Notes: generated by a model not told the origin, from the sequence alone. 64,000 bases of DNA from CALESS01 sp041741455 (GCA_041741455.1 JBGSJZ010000121.1:23636-87635), one strand, 5' to 3'. Shown: positions 1-9,512, numbered from the stretch's first letter. A program made the numbers and translations.

Positions 1-57
1 ATAACTCTTGAGACAAGGCAGATAAAGTCATCTTAATCAAACATCCTTCATCAGTAT

Positions 58-1092
58 TTAATCGATTTTTTCCAACCGCTTAGTTTGGCGCAATTCTTCA
101 AGGGAACTCACCCCAATCGCAAACATACTGATCTGTAATTGTTTGGCCATTATCCCTGCCAAAGCGCTCACCTCGTCCAAACCTTTCACTGCCGCTCTGA
201 GGAATCCTCCTGCCACCCCCCCTACAACAGCTCCCAGGGCAATGCATTTAGCAATGTCTATTCCATCCCGCAATCCCCCGGACGCAAAAATTTTCACTTC
301 TGGCGCTCCCTGCCTGACCATCTGAATCGACGCTGCCGTAGGAATCCCCCAGTTTAGAAAAGCGCCGGCTACTTTTCGTTGACCGGGATCCTTCATCCGA
401 TACTTTTCTACCTGGGACCAGGAAGTACCCCCGGCTCCAGCCACATCGATCACTTGAACACCAGCATTGGCCAGCCTGCGGGCTGTATCGCCAGAAATCC
501 CCCACCCCACTTCCTTGACGATCACTGGAACCTTCAACGCCCGGCAAACTTTTTCGATTTTTCCGAGCAAACCTTTAAAATTGGTATCTCCCTCTACTTG
601 TAGTGCCTCCTGTAAAGGATTCAGGTGTAGGATGAGTGCATCGGCTTCGATCATATCCACTGCTCTCTGGCAATCCTCGATCCCAAGTCCACAATTCAGT
701 TGTATGGCACCGAGATTTGCAAACAACAATGTATTCGGTGCATATCTTCGTACTTGAAATGTGGAACGCGCTTCTTCCCTTTCCAAAGCTACCCGTTGAG
801 ACCCTACCCCCATGGCCATACCAGCCATTTCAGCTGCCTGGGCCAGAGTAGTGTTGATGCGTAAGGCATCCTCTGTCCCACCCGTCATGGATGAAATCAA
901 GATTGGCAACACCAGCCTCTTGTCAAATAAACTCTGGCTTATATCCACTTCTGCCAGATTCAAATCCGGTAGCGCCTCATGAATAAAGTCATACTGATCT
1001 AATCCTGTTGAGATACCAGATTGGACATCCTCTTCCAGGTTGATCCGGATATGCTCCGATTTTCTATTTTCGATTAATGAATTATTTGGCAT
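58..1092 (-). CDS. fni: Type 2 isopentenyl-diphosphate delta-isomerase
   Basis: FMN- and NAD(P)H-dependent enzyme that interconverts IPP and DMAPP in isoprenoid synthesis; cytosolic. The 344-residue product has the family N-terminus (RKSEHIRI), the flavin-site motif SSMTGGT, GVGSQR, the glycine-rich GAGGTSW segment and a C-terminal FASGGLRDG phosphate-binding loop in a TIM-barrel order. The frame is open for 26 more codons upstream, but homologous sequence begins near MPNNSLIENRKSEH, so the start at 1092 is preferred; a GGTGAG purine stretch lies just before it. It is divergent from the amylase gene. Its role fits the carotenoid gene at 42.3 kb. Family call is secure; exact start is inferred. 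Confidence 0.93.
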   Translation of the reverse strand: MPNNSLIENRKSEHIRINLEEDVQSGISTGLDQYDFIHEALPDLNLAEVDISQSLFDKRLVLPILISSMTGGTEDALRINTTLAQAAEMAGMAMGVGSQRVALEREEARSTFQVRRYAPNTLLFANLGAIQLNCGLGIEDCQRAVDMIEADALILHLNPLQEALQVEGDTNFKGLLGKIEKVCRALKVPVIVKEVGWGISGDTARRLANAGVQVIDVAGAGGTSWSQVEKYRMKDPGQRKVAGAFLNWGIPTAASIQMVRQGAPEVKIFASGGLRDGIDIAKCIALGAVVGGVAGGFLRAAVKGLDEVSALAGIMAKQLQISMFAIGVSSLEELRQTKRLEKID

Positions 1093-1199
1093 ACTCACCA
1101 TAATCCCAAGTATAACCCTTCCGAAATCCATACGCAAATTTTGACCTTCCATGTAAAATGGATTTATCAATCCTTCAACATTTTTTCAGGAGATCCCCC

Positions 1200-2522
1200 A
1201 TGGCAAGTGATACTCCCTTAGAATTACGGAATCTGGTCATATACGAAATCTATGTTCGCAATCATGGTCCAAACGGAACCTTTTCCGATGTGGAAGCTGA
1301 CTTGGAACGCATCCGATCTATGGGTGTGGATGTAATCTGGTTCATGCCGATTCATCCGATTGGTCAGAAACATAAAAAAGGCACACTGGGTTGCCCATAT
1401 TCCATCTCCAATTACCGGGAGATCAACCCGGAATATGGCACCAAAGAGGATTTCGCTAAGTTAATTGCTAAAGCCCATACTCTCGGATTAAGAGTCATGA
1501 TCGATGTTGTTTACAATCACACCGCCCATGACTCTAAATTGGTTTTAGAGCACCCTGATTGGTATCACCAGGATGAAAACGGTAACCCAGTCACCACCGT
1601 TCCAGACTGGAGTGATGTCATCGATCTCAAACACCCCAACTCTGGTATATCAGCTTACTTGATCGAGACTCTGCAGCAATGGGCTGCTTTTGGAATCGAT
1701 GGATTCCGTTGTGATGTCGCCTCCCTGCTTCCACAAGATTTTTGGCTGGCAGCTCGTAAAGCAGTTAGCCAGGTGAAACCAGGTGTTATCTGGCTGGCCG
1801 AATCAGTTCATGCAAATTGGGTGGCCGTCCGTCGGGCAAACAACCTTTCCGGGATTTCTGATGCGGAGCTATATGCGGCTTTTGACCTGACCTACGATTA
1901 CGACATCTGGTCTCTCTGGAAACGGGCCGTTGAAGGTGAAATACCTGTCAACCGTTATTTGGAAATCCTGCGTTTCCAGGATTGCATCTATCCCAGTCAA
2001 TATATTAAGATGCGCTGTGTCGAAAACCACGATAAGCCGAGGATCATGGCTAGTGCGCCATCACCAGATCAAGCGCTTGCCTGGACAGCATTTCAAGCGT
2101 TTAACAAAGGAGCCTTCCTTGTGTATGCTGGACAGGAATCTGCAGATGATCACACTCCTTCCTTATTTGATATAGACAAGATTAGGTGGCGAAATTATTC
2201 ACTTCAATCATTCATCACCAGGCTGGCATTGCTTAAAAAACATCCAGCGCTACAGAAAGGCCAACTTGTTTTTCTTCATGGCACACCGGCCATCCAGGCG
2301 GTCTGGCATTTACCCGGGGACAGTCTGTATGGAATTTTCAATGTCGAAGGCGCCGCCAACCCAATTGAAGTTTATGTAGAGGATGGAAACTATCTTGATT
2401 TGCTCAGTCAGGTAGTCGTAAAAGTAAATGATGGGAAAATCAACTTACCGAATACAGCTTATATACTGGAGAATGCAGAACCAACCCGACTAAACCCAGT
2501 TTTCTCTCCGCTTCTGGACTAA
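1200..2522 (+). CDS. GH13 alpha-amylase family glycoside hydrolase
   Basis: Predicted alpha-glucan hydrolase or transglycosylase with a (beta/alpha)8 barrel. All four GH13 regions are visible in the 440-residue product: DVVYNHT near residue 102, GFRCDVA near 165 with the nucleophile Asp, WLAES near 199 with the acid/base Glu, and VENHDK near 275. No signal peptide is seen, so it probably acts on cytoplasmic maltodextrin or glycogen fragments. A short C-terminal beta domain follows the barrel; there are no carbohydrate-binding modules. The start at 1200 follows CAGGAG at 1187-1192; an in-frame ATG at 1158 has poorer context. Substrate cannot be decided from sequence alone. Confidence 0.92.
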   Translation: MASDTPLELRNLVIYEIYVRNHGPNGTFSDVEADLERIRSMGVDVIWFMPIHPIGQKHKKGTLGCPYSISNYREINPEYGTKEDFAKLIAKAHTLGLRVMIDVVYNHTAHDSKLVLEHPDWYHQDENGNPVTTVPDWSDVIDLKHPNSGISAYLIETLQQWAAFGIDGFRCDVASLLPQDFWLAARKAVSQVKPGVIWLAESVHANWVAVRRANNLSGISDAELYAAFDLTYDYDIWSLWKRAVEGEIPVNRYLEILRFQDCIYPSQYIKMRCVENHDKPRIMASAPSPDQALAWTAFQAFNKGAFLVYAGQESADDHTPSLFDIDKIRWRNYSLQSFITRLALLKKHPALQKGQLVFLHGTPAIQAVWHLPGDSLYGIFNVEGAANPIEVYVEDGNYLDLLSQVVVKVNDGKINLPNTAYILENAEPTRLNPVFSPLLD

Positions 2523-2549
2523 ACTCCCCCATCCATGAACACCAGAAAT

Positions 2550-2586
2550 CCATCAGGCCGCCCTAGTAGTCCCGGCAGCCTGATGG
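2550..2586. terminator. Convergent terminator hairpin between amylase and dusB
   Basis: A 9-bp inverted repeat, CCATCAGGC (2550-2558) and GCCTGATGG (2578-2586), sits between two convergent genes. There is no strong T-run on either side, so termination strength is uncertain. Confidence 0.5.
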
Positions 2587-2594
2587 TTCATCAG

Positions 2595-3563
2595 TTAGCC
2601 CTTACCAATTTCCTCAAAAATTAACTGGCTGATCACGAAAAATTCATCCGCATTCACAACACTCAACATTTGCTCTCGTAAGGTTCGCGGATAATGATAC
2701 GGCGCCAGGTAACGCACTGCATATTTCCGGAACAATACAACCCCATAATTACCATAAAATTCAACCAGGTAAGAGAGATGGTGGTCAAACGTTTCTTTCA
2801 CTTGTTCTAACAGAACCTCGGAGCGGTCCATGCGAGCAAGTAGCCAGGGATTAACCGTAGCCGCCCTTCCGATCATCACGCCATCGCACTTCGTCTCTTG
2901 TTTCATTCGTTCGATATCAGAAACATTTCGAACATCCCCATTTCCGATAATTGGGATGGAGATCGCCTCTTTGATCCGGGTAATTGCTGTCCAATCCGCC
3001 TGGCCGCGATACCCCTGCATCTTTGTTCGGGCATGCACAGCCAACATTTTTCCACCGTTTTCTTCAATTGCATGCGCAACTTCCAGATAATTTTGGCTAT
3101 CCGCATCCCAACCCAGTCGTATCTTTGCAGTCACTGGGATATCCAGGGATTCGGATAGCATCCGCATGATTTGGCCAATCTTTTCAGGTTTTCGCAACAA
3201 TCCAGCTCCTGCCCCCCGGTTGGAGATGGAATGCACTGAGCATCCCATATTAATGTCGATCACATCTGGATTCTTCGACTGTAAAATCAGGGCTGCTTGC
3301 AGCAATCGTTCTGGTGAATGATCATAAATCTGGTAAACAAGCGGTCTTTCCATTTCAGAAAACTGCAATCGTTGTTCCAGTTTTGGATGTGGATGAAATA
3401 CTTCCCCGGCATTAATAAACTCAGTGTAGCTCAAGGCACTGCCTAATTCACGCGCCAGGCGACGGAATGGCATATCAGAATAGCCATCCATCGGAGCCAG
3501 GATCAAATCCCCATAAATTGGCAACTTACCGATAAAAAATGAGGGTTCTATCCCTTTCAACAT
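2595..3563 (-). CDS. dusB: tRNA-dihydrouridine synthase (DusB-like)
   Basis: FMN- and NADPH-dependent reduction of specific uridines in tRNA to dihydrouridine. The 322-residue protein starts its TIM barrel with LILAPMDGYSD, followed by the INMGCSV motif carrying the catalytic Cys at residue 108, then RGAGAGLL, KIRLGWD, AVHARTKMQGY and the FMN phosphate loops GNGDV and GVMIGRA. The family norm after the Cys is Pro (GCP); here it is Ser. The start codon overlaps the stop of the AhpD-like gene (TAATG), so the two are translationally coupled on one transcript. Confidence 0.93.
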   Translation of the reverse strand: MLKGIEPSFFIGKLPIYGDLILAPMDGYSDMPFRRLARELGSALSYTEFINAGEVFHPHPKLEQRLQFSEMERPLVYQIYDHSPERLLQAALILQSKNPDVIDINMGCSVHSISNRGAGAGLLRKPEKIGQIMRMLSESLDIPVTAKIRLGWDADSQNYLEVAHAIEENGGKMLAVHARTKMQGYRGQADWTAITRIKEAISIPIIGNGDVRNVSDIERMKQETKCDGVMIGRAATVNPWLLARMDRSEVLLEQVKETFDHHLSYLVEFYGNYGVVLFRKYAVRYLAPYHYPRTLREQMLSVVNADEFFVISQLIFEEIGKG

Positions 3564-3922
3564 TATTCCTGTAATTTTTCTGACTTTCTACATATATCCA
3601 GGGTTTCAACAGCATGTCTTAAATGGGGAATCACAATACTTCCCCCAACCACCAGGCTTACATTGAATGCTTCATAAAGCTCTTCATTGCTCCAATCATT
3701 ACGGACACACTGGATGATATGGTAATCGATGCAATCATTGCATCGTAATACCATGGATGCAACCAGCCCGAGTAATTCCTTTTGCTTTGCAGATAATGCT
3801 CCATCTTTGTATGCCATCGTATCTAGATTGAAAAACCGTTTTATCCCGGTATGCTCAATTTCCAAAATACGCTGGTTCATCTGTTCCCGGTAGGCATTAA
3901 ATTCATCCAGTCGATCTGTCAC
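3563..3922 (-). CDS. Carboxymuconolactone decarboxylase/AhpD-like protein
   Basis: Small all-helical protein of 119 residues. It carries the AhpD-type redox motif CNDCIDYH (CxxC followed by His), which in characterised relatives supports alkylhydroperoxidase or disulfide chemistry. It is the first gene of a two-gene operon with dusB, overlapping its start by one base, and is divergent from the RelA/SpoT gene. A peroxide-detoxifying or redox role is a family-based inference; the substrate is not evident. Confidence 0.85.
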   Translation of the reverse strand: MTDRLDEFNAYREQMNQRILEIEHTGIKRFFNLDTMAYKDGALSAKQKELLGLVASMVLRCNDCIDYHIIQCVRNDWSNEELYEAFNVSLVVGGSIVIPHLRHAVETLDICRKSEKLQE

Positions 3923-3982
3923 AGAAAATCTCCTTATTAAAATTCAGCTTGATTTTATCATCTTTCGAGTTGTTTAAAACTC

Positions 3983-4011
3983 TTGCTGATACCGCCTGAG
4001 CACTGTATACT
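3983..4011 (+). promoter_or_regulatory. Sigma70-type promoter for RelA/SpoT gene
   Basis: TTGCTG (3983-3988), 17 bases, TATACT (4006-4011), placed about 40 bases before the start codon. Recognised by pattern only. Confidence 0.6.
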
Positions 4012-4050
4012 ATCGACACAAATTATGCTTCCCTACCTGCAAGGAATCAC

Positions 4051-6252
4051 ATGTTTATTGATACGCTGATTGATTCCCTCCCCGACATCTACAACCTGGT
4101 TGATCGTGAACTCATCATGCGCGCATACCGGTTTGCAGAGGCTGCCCATTCAACCCAGAAAAGGGCTTCGGGAGAACCATATATCACACATTGTGTTGCA
4201 GTAGCCTCCATTCTAGCGGATATGCGTGTTCCTCCCGTGGTGGTTATTGCCGGTTTGCTACACGATACTGTTGAAGACACCTCCGTCACCTTGAATGATA
4301 TCCGCGCCGAATTCGGAGAAGAAACTGCTCGCCTGGTGGACGGGGTTACCAAGCTCACTAATCTTCCTAGGGTTTCCCGAGCAGACCAGCATGCCGAAAA
4401 TGGAATTGCAGAGGATGTTGAAGAGCCTTTGCCCGAACCTCAGGAGCGCACCCGGCGCAGGGATTTGCGGAATGAAACTCTGCGTAAAACCTTTTTGGCA
4501 ATGGGTGAAGATATCCGGGTTGTGTTGATAAAACTGGCAGATCGTCTCCACAACATGCGTACCTTGGGATTCATGCCTGAGAATAAGCGGATTCGAATTG
4601 CCCAGGAAACACTGGATATCTTTGCTCCCCTTGCCAACCGCCTGGGTATCTGGCGCATGAAATGGGAATTGGAAGACCTCGGCTTTCGTTACACTAATCC
4701 AGAAAAATACAAAGAAATCGCTGAGAACCTTGCAGAGCGCCGGGTGGATCGCGAATCCCAAGTTGAAAACATCATTATAAAAGTGAAAAGTATTTTGGAA
4801 AAAGCGGGGATCACTTCAGAAATCAGCGGACGACCCAAGCATATCTACTCCATTTATAAAAAAATGGTAGAAAAAGGCCGTCCCTTCGATTTGGTACGAG
4901 ATTTAAGGGCTATTCGGCTGATCGTCAAAGATGTACCCGCCTGTTATGCCTCCCTTGGCATCATCCATACCCACTGGCGTCCAATTCCTCATGAATTTGA
5001 TGATTACATCGCTGCACCAAAAGACAACTTCTATCAATCTCTGCATACTGCAGTGATTTACGATGACGGAAAATCTCTTGAAGTCCAAATCCGCACCCCG
5101 GAAATGCATCAGAATGCTGAATATGGTATCGCAGCCCACTGGCTTTACAAAGAAAAAGGCAAGCGGGACGATGTTTATGATCAGCGCATTAACTGGCTGC
5201 GTAGATTGATGGAATGGCGCCAGGATGTGCAGGACGCTCAGGAATTTGTCGATGGCATGAAGACCGATGTTTTTGAGGATCGGGTTTATGTTTTTACACC
5301 TCGTGGCGATATCATCGATCTTCCGGCTGGTTCCACCCCGATAGACTTTGCCTATCATGTCCATACCGAAATCGGCCATCGTTGCCGCGGCGCCAAGATC
5401 AACGGTAAATTGGTCACCCTTGAATTCGAACTTCACACTGGAGACCAGGTGGAGATTCTGACTGCCAAACAAGGCGGTCCCAGCCGGGATTGGCTTAATC
5501 TAAACCTGGGCTTGGTGAAAACTCAACGAGCACGCAGTAAGATCCAGGCTTGGTTCAAGCGCCAGGATCGTGAGCAAAATCTGGAACAAGGCAAGGCGAT
5601 GTTGGAACGCGAACTTCGTCGCCTCGGTCTGATGGATTTTGACCTCGAAAACCTTGCTCAATGTTTTGACCAGAGAAGTGTTGAGGATTTATACGCTTCT
5701 CTTGGCTGCGGCGATATATCACTCAATCGAATTATCAACCGTCTCAGTGAAATCAATAAATCCCCCGATCCCTTGTTGGAGGTAAAACCTCCATCGGACA
5801 TTAAAGATAACGGCACAGCCATTACCGTTGTTGGATTGAAAGGCATTCTTACTTCGCTGGCACGTTGTTGTAACCCGGCACCCGGTGACGAAATTGTCGG
5901 CTACATTACCCGCGGCCGTGGGGCTACCATCCACCGCAGAGATTGCCCGAACATCTTGCGGTTGCGTGAAGGCGAACGGATTGTAAAAGTCAGTTGGGGT
6001 GAACCTCATCGCACCTTCCCAGTCGCGATTCAAATTCGCGCCTACGACCGTCAAGGCTTGATGAATGATATCTCAGGTATTTTAAACAACGAAAGCATAA
6101 ACCTGGTTGATATCAACCTAAAATTCTCGCATAACCAGGCGGTCATTAATTTGGTTTTGGAAGTAGGAAATATCGCCCAGCTTAGCCGAACGCTCACTCG
6201 AATTGAAAACCTGCCCAATGTTGTTGAAGCAAACCGGCTCAGACCCGGATAA
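4051..6252 (+). CDS. rel: Bifunctional (p)ppGpp synthetase/hydrolase RelA/SpoT
   Basis: Makes and degrades the alarmone (p)ppGpp in the stringent response. The 733-residue protein has an N-terminal HD hydrolase domain with intact HDTVEDT near residue 71, a synthetase domain starting near RDLRAIRLIV (about 283) with EVQIRT and YGIAAHW, a TGS domain from about 411 (VFTPRGDIIDLPAGSTP), a conserved-cysteine segment (LARCCNP ... RRDCPN, about 605-640) and a C-terminal ACT domain. Intact HD residues argue for hydrolase activity as well as synthesis. An acidic/basic insertion (about residues 112-140) lies within the hydrolase domain. Start at 4051 follows AAGGA. Confidence 0.96.
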   Translation: MFIDTLIDSLPDIYNLVDRELIMRAYRFAEAAHSTQKRASGEPYITHCVAVASILADMRVPPVVVIAGLLHDTVEDTSVTLNDIRAEFGEETARLVDGVTKLTNLPRVSRADQHAENGIAEDVEEPLPEPQERTRRRDLRNETLRKTFLAMGEDIRVVLIKLADRLHNMRTLGFMPENKRIRIAQETLDIFAPLANRLGIWRMKWELEDLGFRYTNPEKYKEIAENLAERRVDRESQVENIIIKVKSILEKAGITSEISGRPKHIYSIYKKMVEKGRPFDLVRDLRAIRLIVKDVPACYASLGIIHTHWRPIPHEFDDYIAAPKDNFYQSLHTAVIYDDGKSLEVQIRTPEMHQNAEYGIAAHWLYKEKGKRDDVYDQRINWLRRLMEWRQDVQDAQEFVDGMKTDVFEDRVYVFTPRGDIIDLPAGSTPIDFAYHVHTEIGHRCRGAKINGKLVTLEFELHTGDQVEILTAKQGGPSRDWLNLNLGLVKTQRARSKIQAWFKRQDREQNLEQGKAMLERELRRLGLMDFDLENLAQCFDQRSVEDLYASLGCGDISLNRIINRLSEINKSPDPLLEVKPPSDIKDNGTAITVVGLKGILTSLARCCNPAPGDEIVGYITRGRGATIHRRDCPNILRLREGERIVKVSWGEPHRTFPVAIQIRAYDRQGLMNDISGILNNESINLVDINLKFSHNQAVINLVLEVGNIAQLSRTLTRIENLPNVVEANRLRPG

Positions 6253-6261
6253 AGGGGGGAT

Positions 6262-7503
6262 TTGTCAGATCTGCTTTCAGTAGAAGGTGCACGGAGAATC
6301 ATCCTGCAATCTTTCCACCCAGTCGAGTCGACTGAGGTTGCGCTTGAAGATGCTGGTGGTTTGGTATTGGCGCGCAATATTTTTTCTCCTCATAATTTCC
6401 CCGCCTATGTGAACTCCAGTATGGATGGCTTTGCCGTTCTTGCAGTTGACTTACTCAAAGCCAAACAGGATCATCCCATCCAATTAGAGGTAATAGAAGA
6501 TATTCCTGCAGGCGCCATTCCCTCCAGGGAAATCCGTTCCGGCCAGGCGTCGCGCATCATGACTGGCGCCATGCTGCCAGCCGGGGCAGATAGTGTAATT
6601 CCGGTAGAATTAACCCATGAAGTCCCTGGATCACCTTTTGTCCTTTGTTATTCCCCAGTCCACTTAGGTGAAAACATCCGCCCTATCGGTCAGGATTTTG
6701 CTTTCGGCGATCAAATTCTCTCTGCAGGAACCCAGCTTTTCCCGCATCATCTTGGACTTCTGGCGTCAATTGGTCTGGGGATGATTCCGGTTTTCCGCCG
6801 GCCCAAAATAGCCTTGTTAACCACCGGCGATGAATTAGTCCCGGTCGGTGCGGATCTGGAGCCTGGAAAAATTGTTGACTCAAACAATATTATTATCTCC
6901 TCCTTGATCAAGCTCTCGGGTGGCACTGTATTCAATCTCGGGATTGCACGTGACGATGAAGCAGAAATACGATTTCTTCTGAATCAGGCCATTGAAGCAG
7001 AAGTCGATGCTATAATATCTTCCGCCGGTGTAAGTGTTGGGAATTATGATTATGTAAAAAGAATTGTGTCGGAAAAGGGCAATATTGATTTTTGGCGGGT
7101 CAACATTCGGCCTGGCAAGCCCATTGCATTTGGAAGTTATGCCAATATCCCTTTTTTTGGCCTTCCCGGCAATCCTGTTTCATCCTACGTTACGTTTCTA
7201 ATTTTCGTCAAACCCGCAATTGAAAATCTTTTAGGTATAGAGCAACCTCAAGCCCAAAAGCTCTCCGCAATCCTGACTGAATCCGCTGTATCAGACGGCC
7301 GGGAAAGCTACTTAAGAGCTAAGGCTACGCTAATATCCTCCGGTGAAATTCATGTCAAATTATCTGAATCCCACCAAGGATCAGGCAATTTGTTTGGTTT
7401 GGTGGATGCAAACGCTTTACTGATTGTTCCTTCTGGAGTAAAATCGCTGCCAATTGGTGCACAAGTGAAAATAATACTAATTGGTGACTTAAGAGATGAA
7501 TAA
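6262..7503 (+). CDS. moeA: Molybdopterin molybdenumtransferase MoeA
   Basis: Inserts molybdate into adenylylated molybdopterin, the last step of molybdenum cofactor synthesis. The 413-residue protein shows the MoeA order: NSSMDGFAV near residue 50, ASRIMTGAMLPAGADSVIP near 95, LLTTGDELV near 190 with GKIVDSN, SSAGVSVGNYDYVK near 255, and FGLPGNPVSS near 298. It starts with TTG directly after a strong AGGGGGG ribosome site, nine bases after the rel stop. The 3' end overlaps the VKOR gene by 8 bases, indicating one operon. No other cofactor genes are in the window. Confidence 0.95.
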   Translation: MSDLLSVEGARRIILQSFHPVESTEVALEDAGGLVLARNIFSPHNFPAYVNSSMDGFAVLAVDLLKAKQDHPIQLEVIEDIPAGAIPSREIRSGQASRIMTGAMLPAGADSVIPVELTHEVPGSPFVLCYSPVHLGENIRPIGQDFAFGDQILSAGTQLFPHHLGLLASIGLGMIPVFRRPKIALLTTGDELVPVGADLEPGKIVDSNNIIISSLIKLSGGTVFNLGIARDDEAEIRFLLNQAIEAEVDAIISSAGVSVGNYDYVKRIVSEKGNIDFWRVNIRPGKPIAFGSYANIPFFGLPGNPVSSYVTFLIFVKPAIENLLGIEQPQAQKLSAILTESAVSDGRESYLRAKATLISSGEIHVKLSESHQGSGNLFGLVDANALLIVPSGVKSLPIGAQVKIILIGDLRDE

Positions 7504-7921
7504 GCCCAAACTTGCAAGTGTGGTTATTGCAAGCTTAGGTTTTCTGGATGCACTTTACCTGTTGATGATCAAACTGACCCAAGAACCTGCGTTTTGTATC
7601 CAGGGAATTGGTGATTGTTGGTCTGTAAATACCAGTAAATATTCTGAAATAATCGGAATTCCGGTTTCTCTCCTTGGAGCTGGAGCTTACCTGGCCATTA
7701 TCTTAATCCAGGTTTCTACGGAGAAAACAAATTTTCTTCAAAAGTATGGTCCATTGTCGTTTTTTGGAATATCATTGACCGGAACAATTTATTCAGCCTT
7801 TCTTACATATCTTGAAATCTGGGTGATCCGAGCAATATGCCCTTTCTGCGTAATTTCTGCTCTTTTTATGTTAATTCTCCTGCTATTATCCATACAAAAT
7901 CTCAGAAAAGATTTCGATTGA
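7496..7921 (+). CDS. Vitamin K epoxide reductase (VKOR) family membrane protein
   Basis: Integral membrane thiol oxidoreductase of 141 residues with four predicted helices. It carries the two VKOR signatures: a loop CysxxxxxxCys pair with the Ser of SVNTSKY (CIQGIGDCWSVNTSKY) and the active CPFC motif in the last helix region. Bacterial VKORs reoxidise DsbA-like partners using quinone. Here no thioredoxin-fold domain is fused and no DsbA gene is adjacent. It overlaps the end of moeA by 8 bases, so translation is probably coupled. The physiological partner is unknown. Confidence 0.9.
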   Translation: MNKPKLASVVIASLGFLDALYLLMIKLTQEPAFCIQGIGDCWSVNTSKYSEIIGIPVSLLGAGAYLAIILIQVSTEKTNFLQKYGPLSFFGISLTGTIYSAFLTYLEIWVIRAICPFCVISALFMLILLLLSIQNLRKDFD

Positions 7922-7943
7922 AATTGAAAAACTAGGAGGAAAT

Positions 7944-8177
7944 ATGCCAAAAATTCGTTGCCATTACATTGATTGCGCTTTTCTTGACGAAGGTTATTGT
8001 AGCGCTGCTCTCATTGAACTTGATTCTGATTCTGGTTGTGTTACTTATAAACCCAACGCAGAAACTCCAGTCGAGGATGATTGGGATGAAGAGGAACTGG
8101 AGGAAGAAGAATGGGAAGAATTGGAAGATGAAAACGAAGAGGATGACGATATTTGGTCAGATGAAGAAGAAGGCTAA
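7944..8177 (+). CDS. Small DUF1540-like cysteine protein with acidic tail
   Basis: 77-residue protein with a strong AGGAGG ribosome site. The first 40 residues have four cysteines in the arrangement IRC-x4-C-x7-C-x-A ... C-x-TY, matching the general pattern of DUF1540 zinc-binding-like domains. The last 40 residues are almost entirely Glu and Asp with some Trp. Function is unknown. The acidic tail could bind metal or basic partners; this is inference. It lies downstream of the VKOR gene by 22 bases and is followed by a good terminator, so it may be the last gene of that operon. Confidence 0.75.
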   Translation: MPKIRCHYIDCAFLDEGYCSAALIELDSDSGCVTYKPNAETPVEDDWDEEELEEEEWEELEDENEEDDDIWSDEEEG

Positions 8178-8221
8178 CCGAACAGCCTGGTAACCCATCC
8201 GAATACACACAATCCCTCAAA

Positions 8222-8252
8222 CCCCGGAGGATCTGTCCGGGGTTTCGTTTTC
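8222..8252 (+). terminator. Rho-independent terminator
   Basis: CCCCGGA (8222-8228) pairs with TCCGGGG (8236-8242), followed by TTTCGTTTT. It ends the rel-moeA-VKOR-DUF1540 run. Confidence 0.8.
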
Positions 8253-8261
8253 CAGGAAGTT

Positions 8262-9512
8262 ATGAAAATCTCAGATCGTCAAAACCTGAAATGGAATTAC
8301 ATCGTCAACCTTTTGGATGGCGGTTTCTTCGGCATGGCATTTGGCTTTGTTTCCATTTCAACAATCCTACCTCTGTTTGTCTCCACCTTGACCGATTCAA
8401 AATTACTGATCGGTTTGATACCTGCCATCCATAATATGGGGTGGCAATTACCTCAGCTTCTGATGGCCCGTAAAGTTTCATCCCTGAAACGATTTAAGCC
8501 TTTTGTAGTCAGCATGACCATTCAGGAACGTATTCCATTCTTCTTCCTGGGACTGATGGCATGGTTCCTACCAGGAGCTTCCAAAGAATTGCGTCTGGTT
8601 ATTACTTTTATTTTATTAATCTGGCAAGGATTGGGTGGTGGTTTGGCCGCCAACGCCTGGCAGAATATGATCGGTAAACTTTTCCCCTCCGATTATCGTG
8701 GCGCCTTTTTTGGTTTTCAATCCGCAGCCGCCAATTTCATGGCTGCTATTTCAGCTATTGCTGCAGGCGTTATTCTTGAAAAAATCACATACCCACTGGA
8801 TTTTACCATTCTGTTTTTTGCAGCTGTCATCTGTTTTGGCTTCTCCTGGTATTTCCTCAATAAGACCCGTGAACCAGATGACAATCCGATCAGTGAGGAA
8901 ATAGCACCAACCCCATTGTGGCATACCATTGTGCGAATCCTGAAAGCGGATGCTTCTTTCCGCTGGTTTCTTATATGTCGTTCGATGCTTCAATTTGGCT
9001 TCATGGCATCTGCTTTTTACACAGTGTATGCAGTCCGGGTCCATAATGTAAGCGAAACCACTGCCGGGGTTTTGGCCAGTGTGTTGATGATCACTCAAAC
9101 CATCGCCAATCCACTACTGGGTTGGTTGGGAGATCGCTGGAGCCGAAAATGGCTATTAGTCCTGGGGGCAATTGCCTGTTTCCTGAGCTGCATTTTAGCC
9201 TGGCTTGCCCCTTCAGTCAGTTTATTCTTTGTAGTAATTATTCTCATCGGCCTGGCCAACACTACATATTGGACCGTTGGTCTGGCTTTTACCCTTGATT
9301 TCGGTTTAGAAGACCAACGTGCCACCTATGTCGGTCTGGCAAACTCTCTGATCGCGCCTGCTACCATCATTGCTCCAATCTTAGGTGGTTGGTTGGTGGA
9401 TATCTCAAACTATTCCACCACATTTATCGTCGCGGCTGCAGCCTCACTTCTCACAGCCATTGCCTACCTGGTGTTTGTTCGGGATCCTCAGAAAGTTGCA
9501 ATTACCAGTTAA
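8262..9512 (+). CDS. MFS transporter
   Basis: 416-residue integral membrane protein with about 12 hydrophobic helices and two repeated halves. Visible features include a loop between helices 2 and 3 (RKVSSLKRFK, a divergent MFS motif A), a second copy-like motif after helix 8 (WLGDRWSRKW) and a long polar central loop near residue 205-225. The substrate cannot be inferred. It follows the preceding terminator by about 10 bases and is followed by its own terminator, so it is probably monocistronic. A ribosome site (AGGAAG) precedes the ATG. Confidence 0.88.
   Translation: MKISDRQNLKWNYIVNLLDGGFFGMAFGFVSISTILPLFVSTLTDSKLLIGLIPAIHNMGWQLPQLLMARKVSSLKRFKPFVVSMTIQERIPFFFLGLMAWFLPGASKELRLVITFILLIWQGLGGGLAANAWQNMIGKLFPSDYRGAFFGFQSAAANFMAAISAIAAGVILEKITYPLDFTILFFAAVICFGFSWYFLNKTREPDDNPISEEIAPTPLWHTIVRILKADASFRWFLICRSMLQFGFMASAFYTVYAVRVHNVSETTAGVLASVLMITQTIANPLLGWLGDRWSRKWLLVLGAIACFLSCILAWLAPSVSLFFVVIILIGLANTTYWTVGLAFTLDFGLEDQRATYVGLANSLIAPATIIAPILGGWLVDISNYSTTFIVAAAASLLTAIAYLVFVRDPQKVAITS

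Noticed and set aside
4258..4761. 167-codon antisense frame inside rel
   Set aside because: It lies wholly within the conserved HD domain coding sequence and has no family match.
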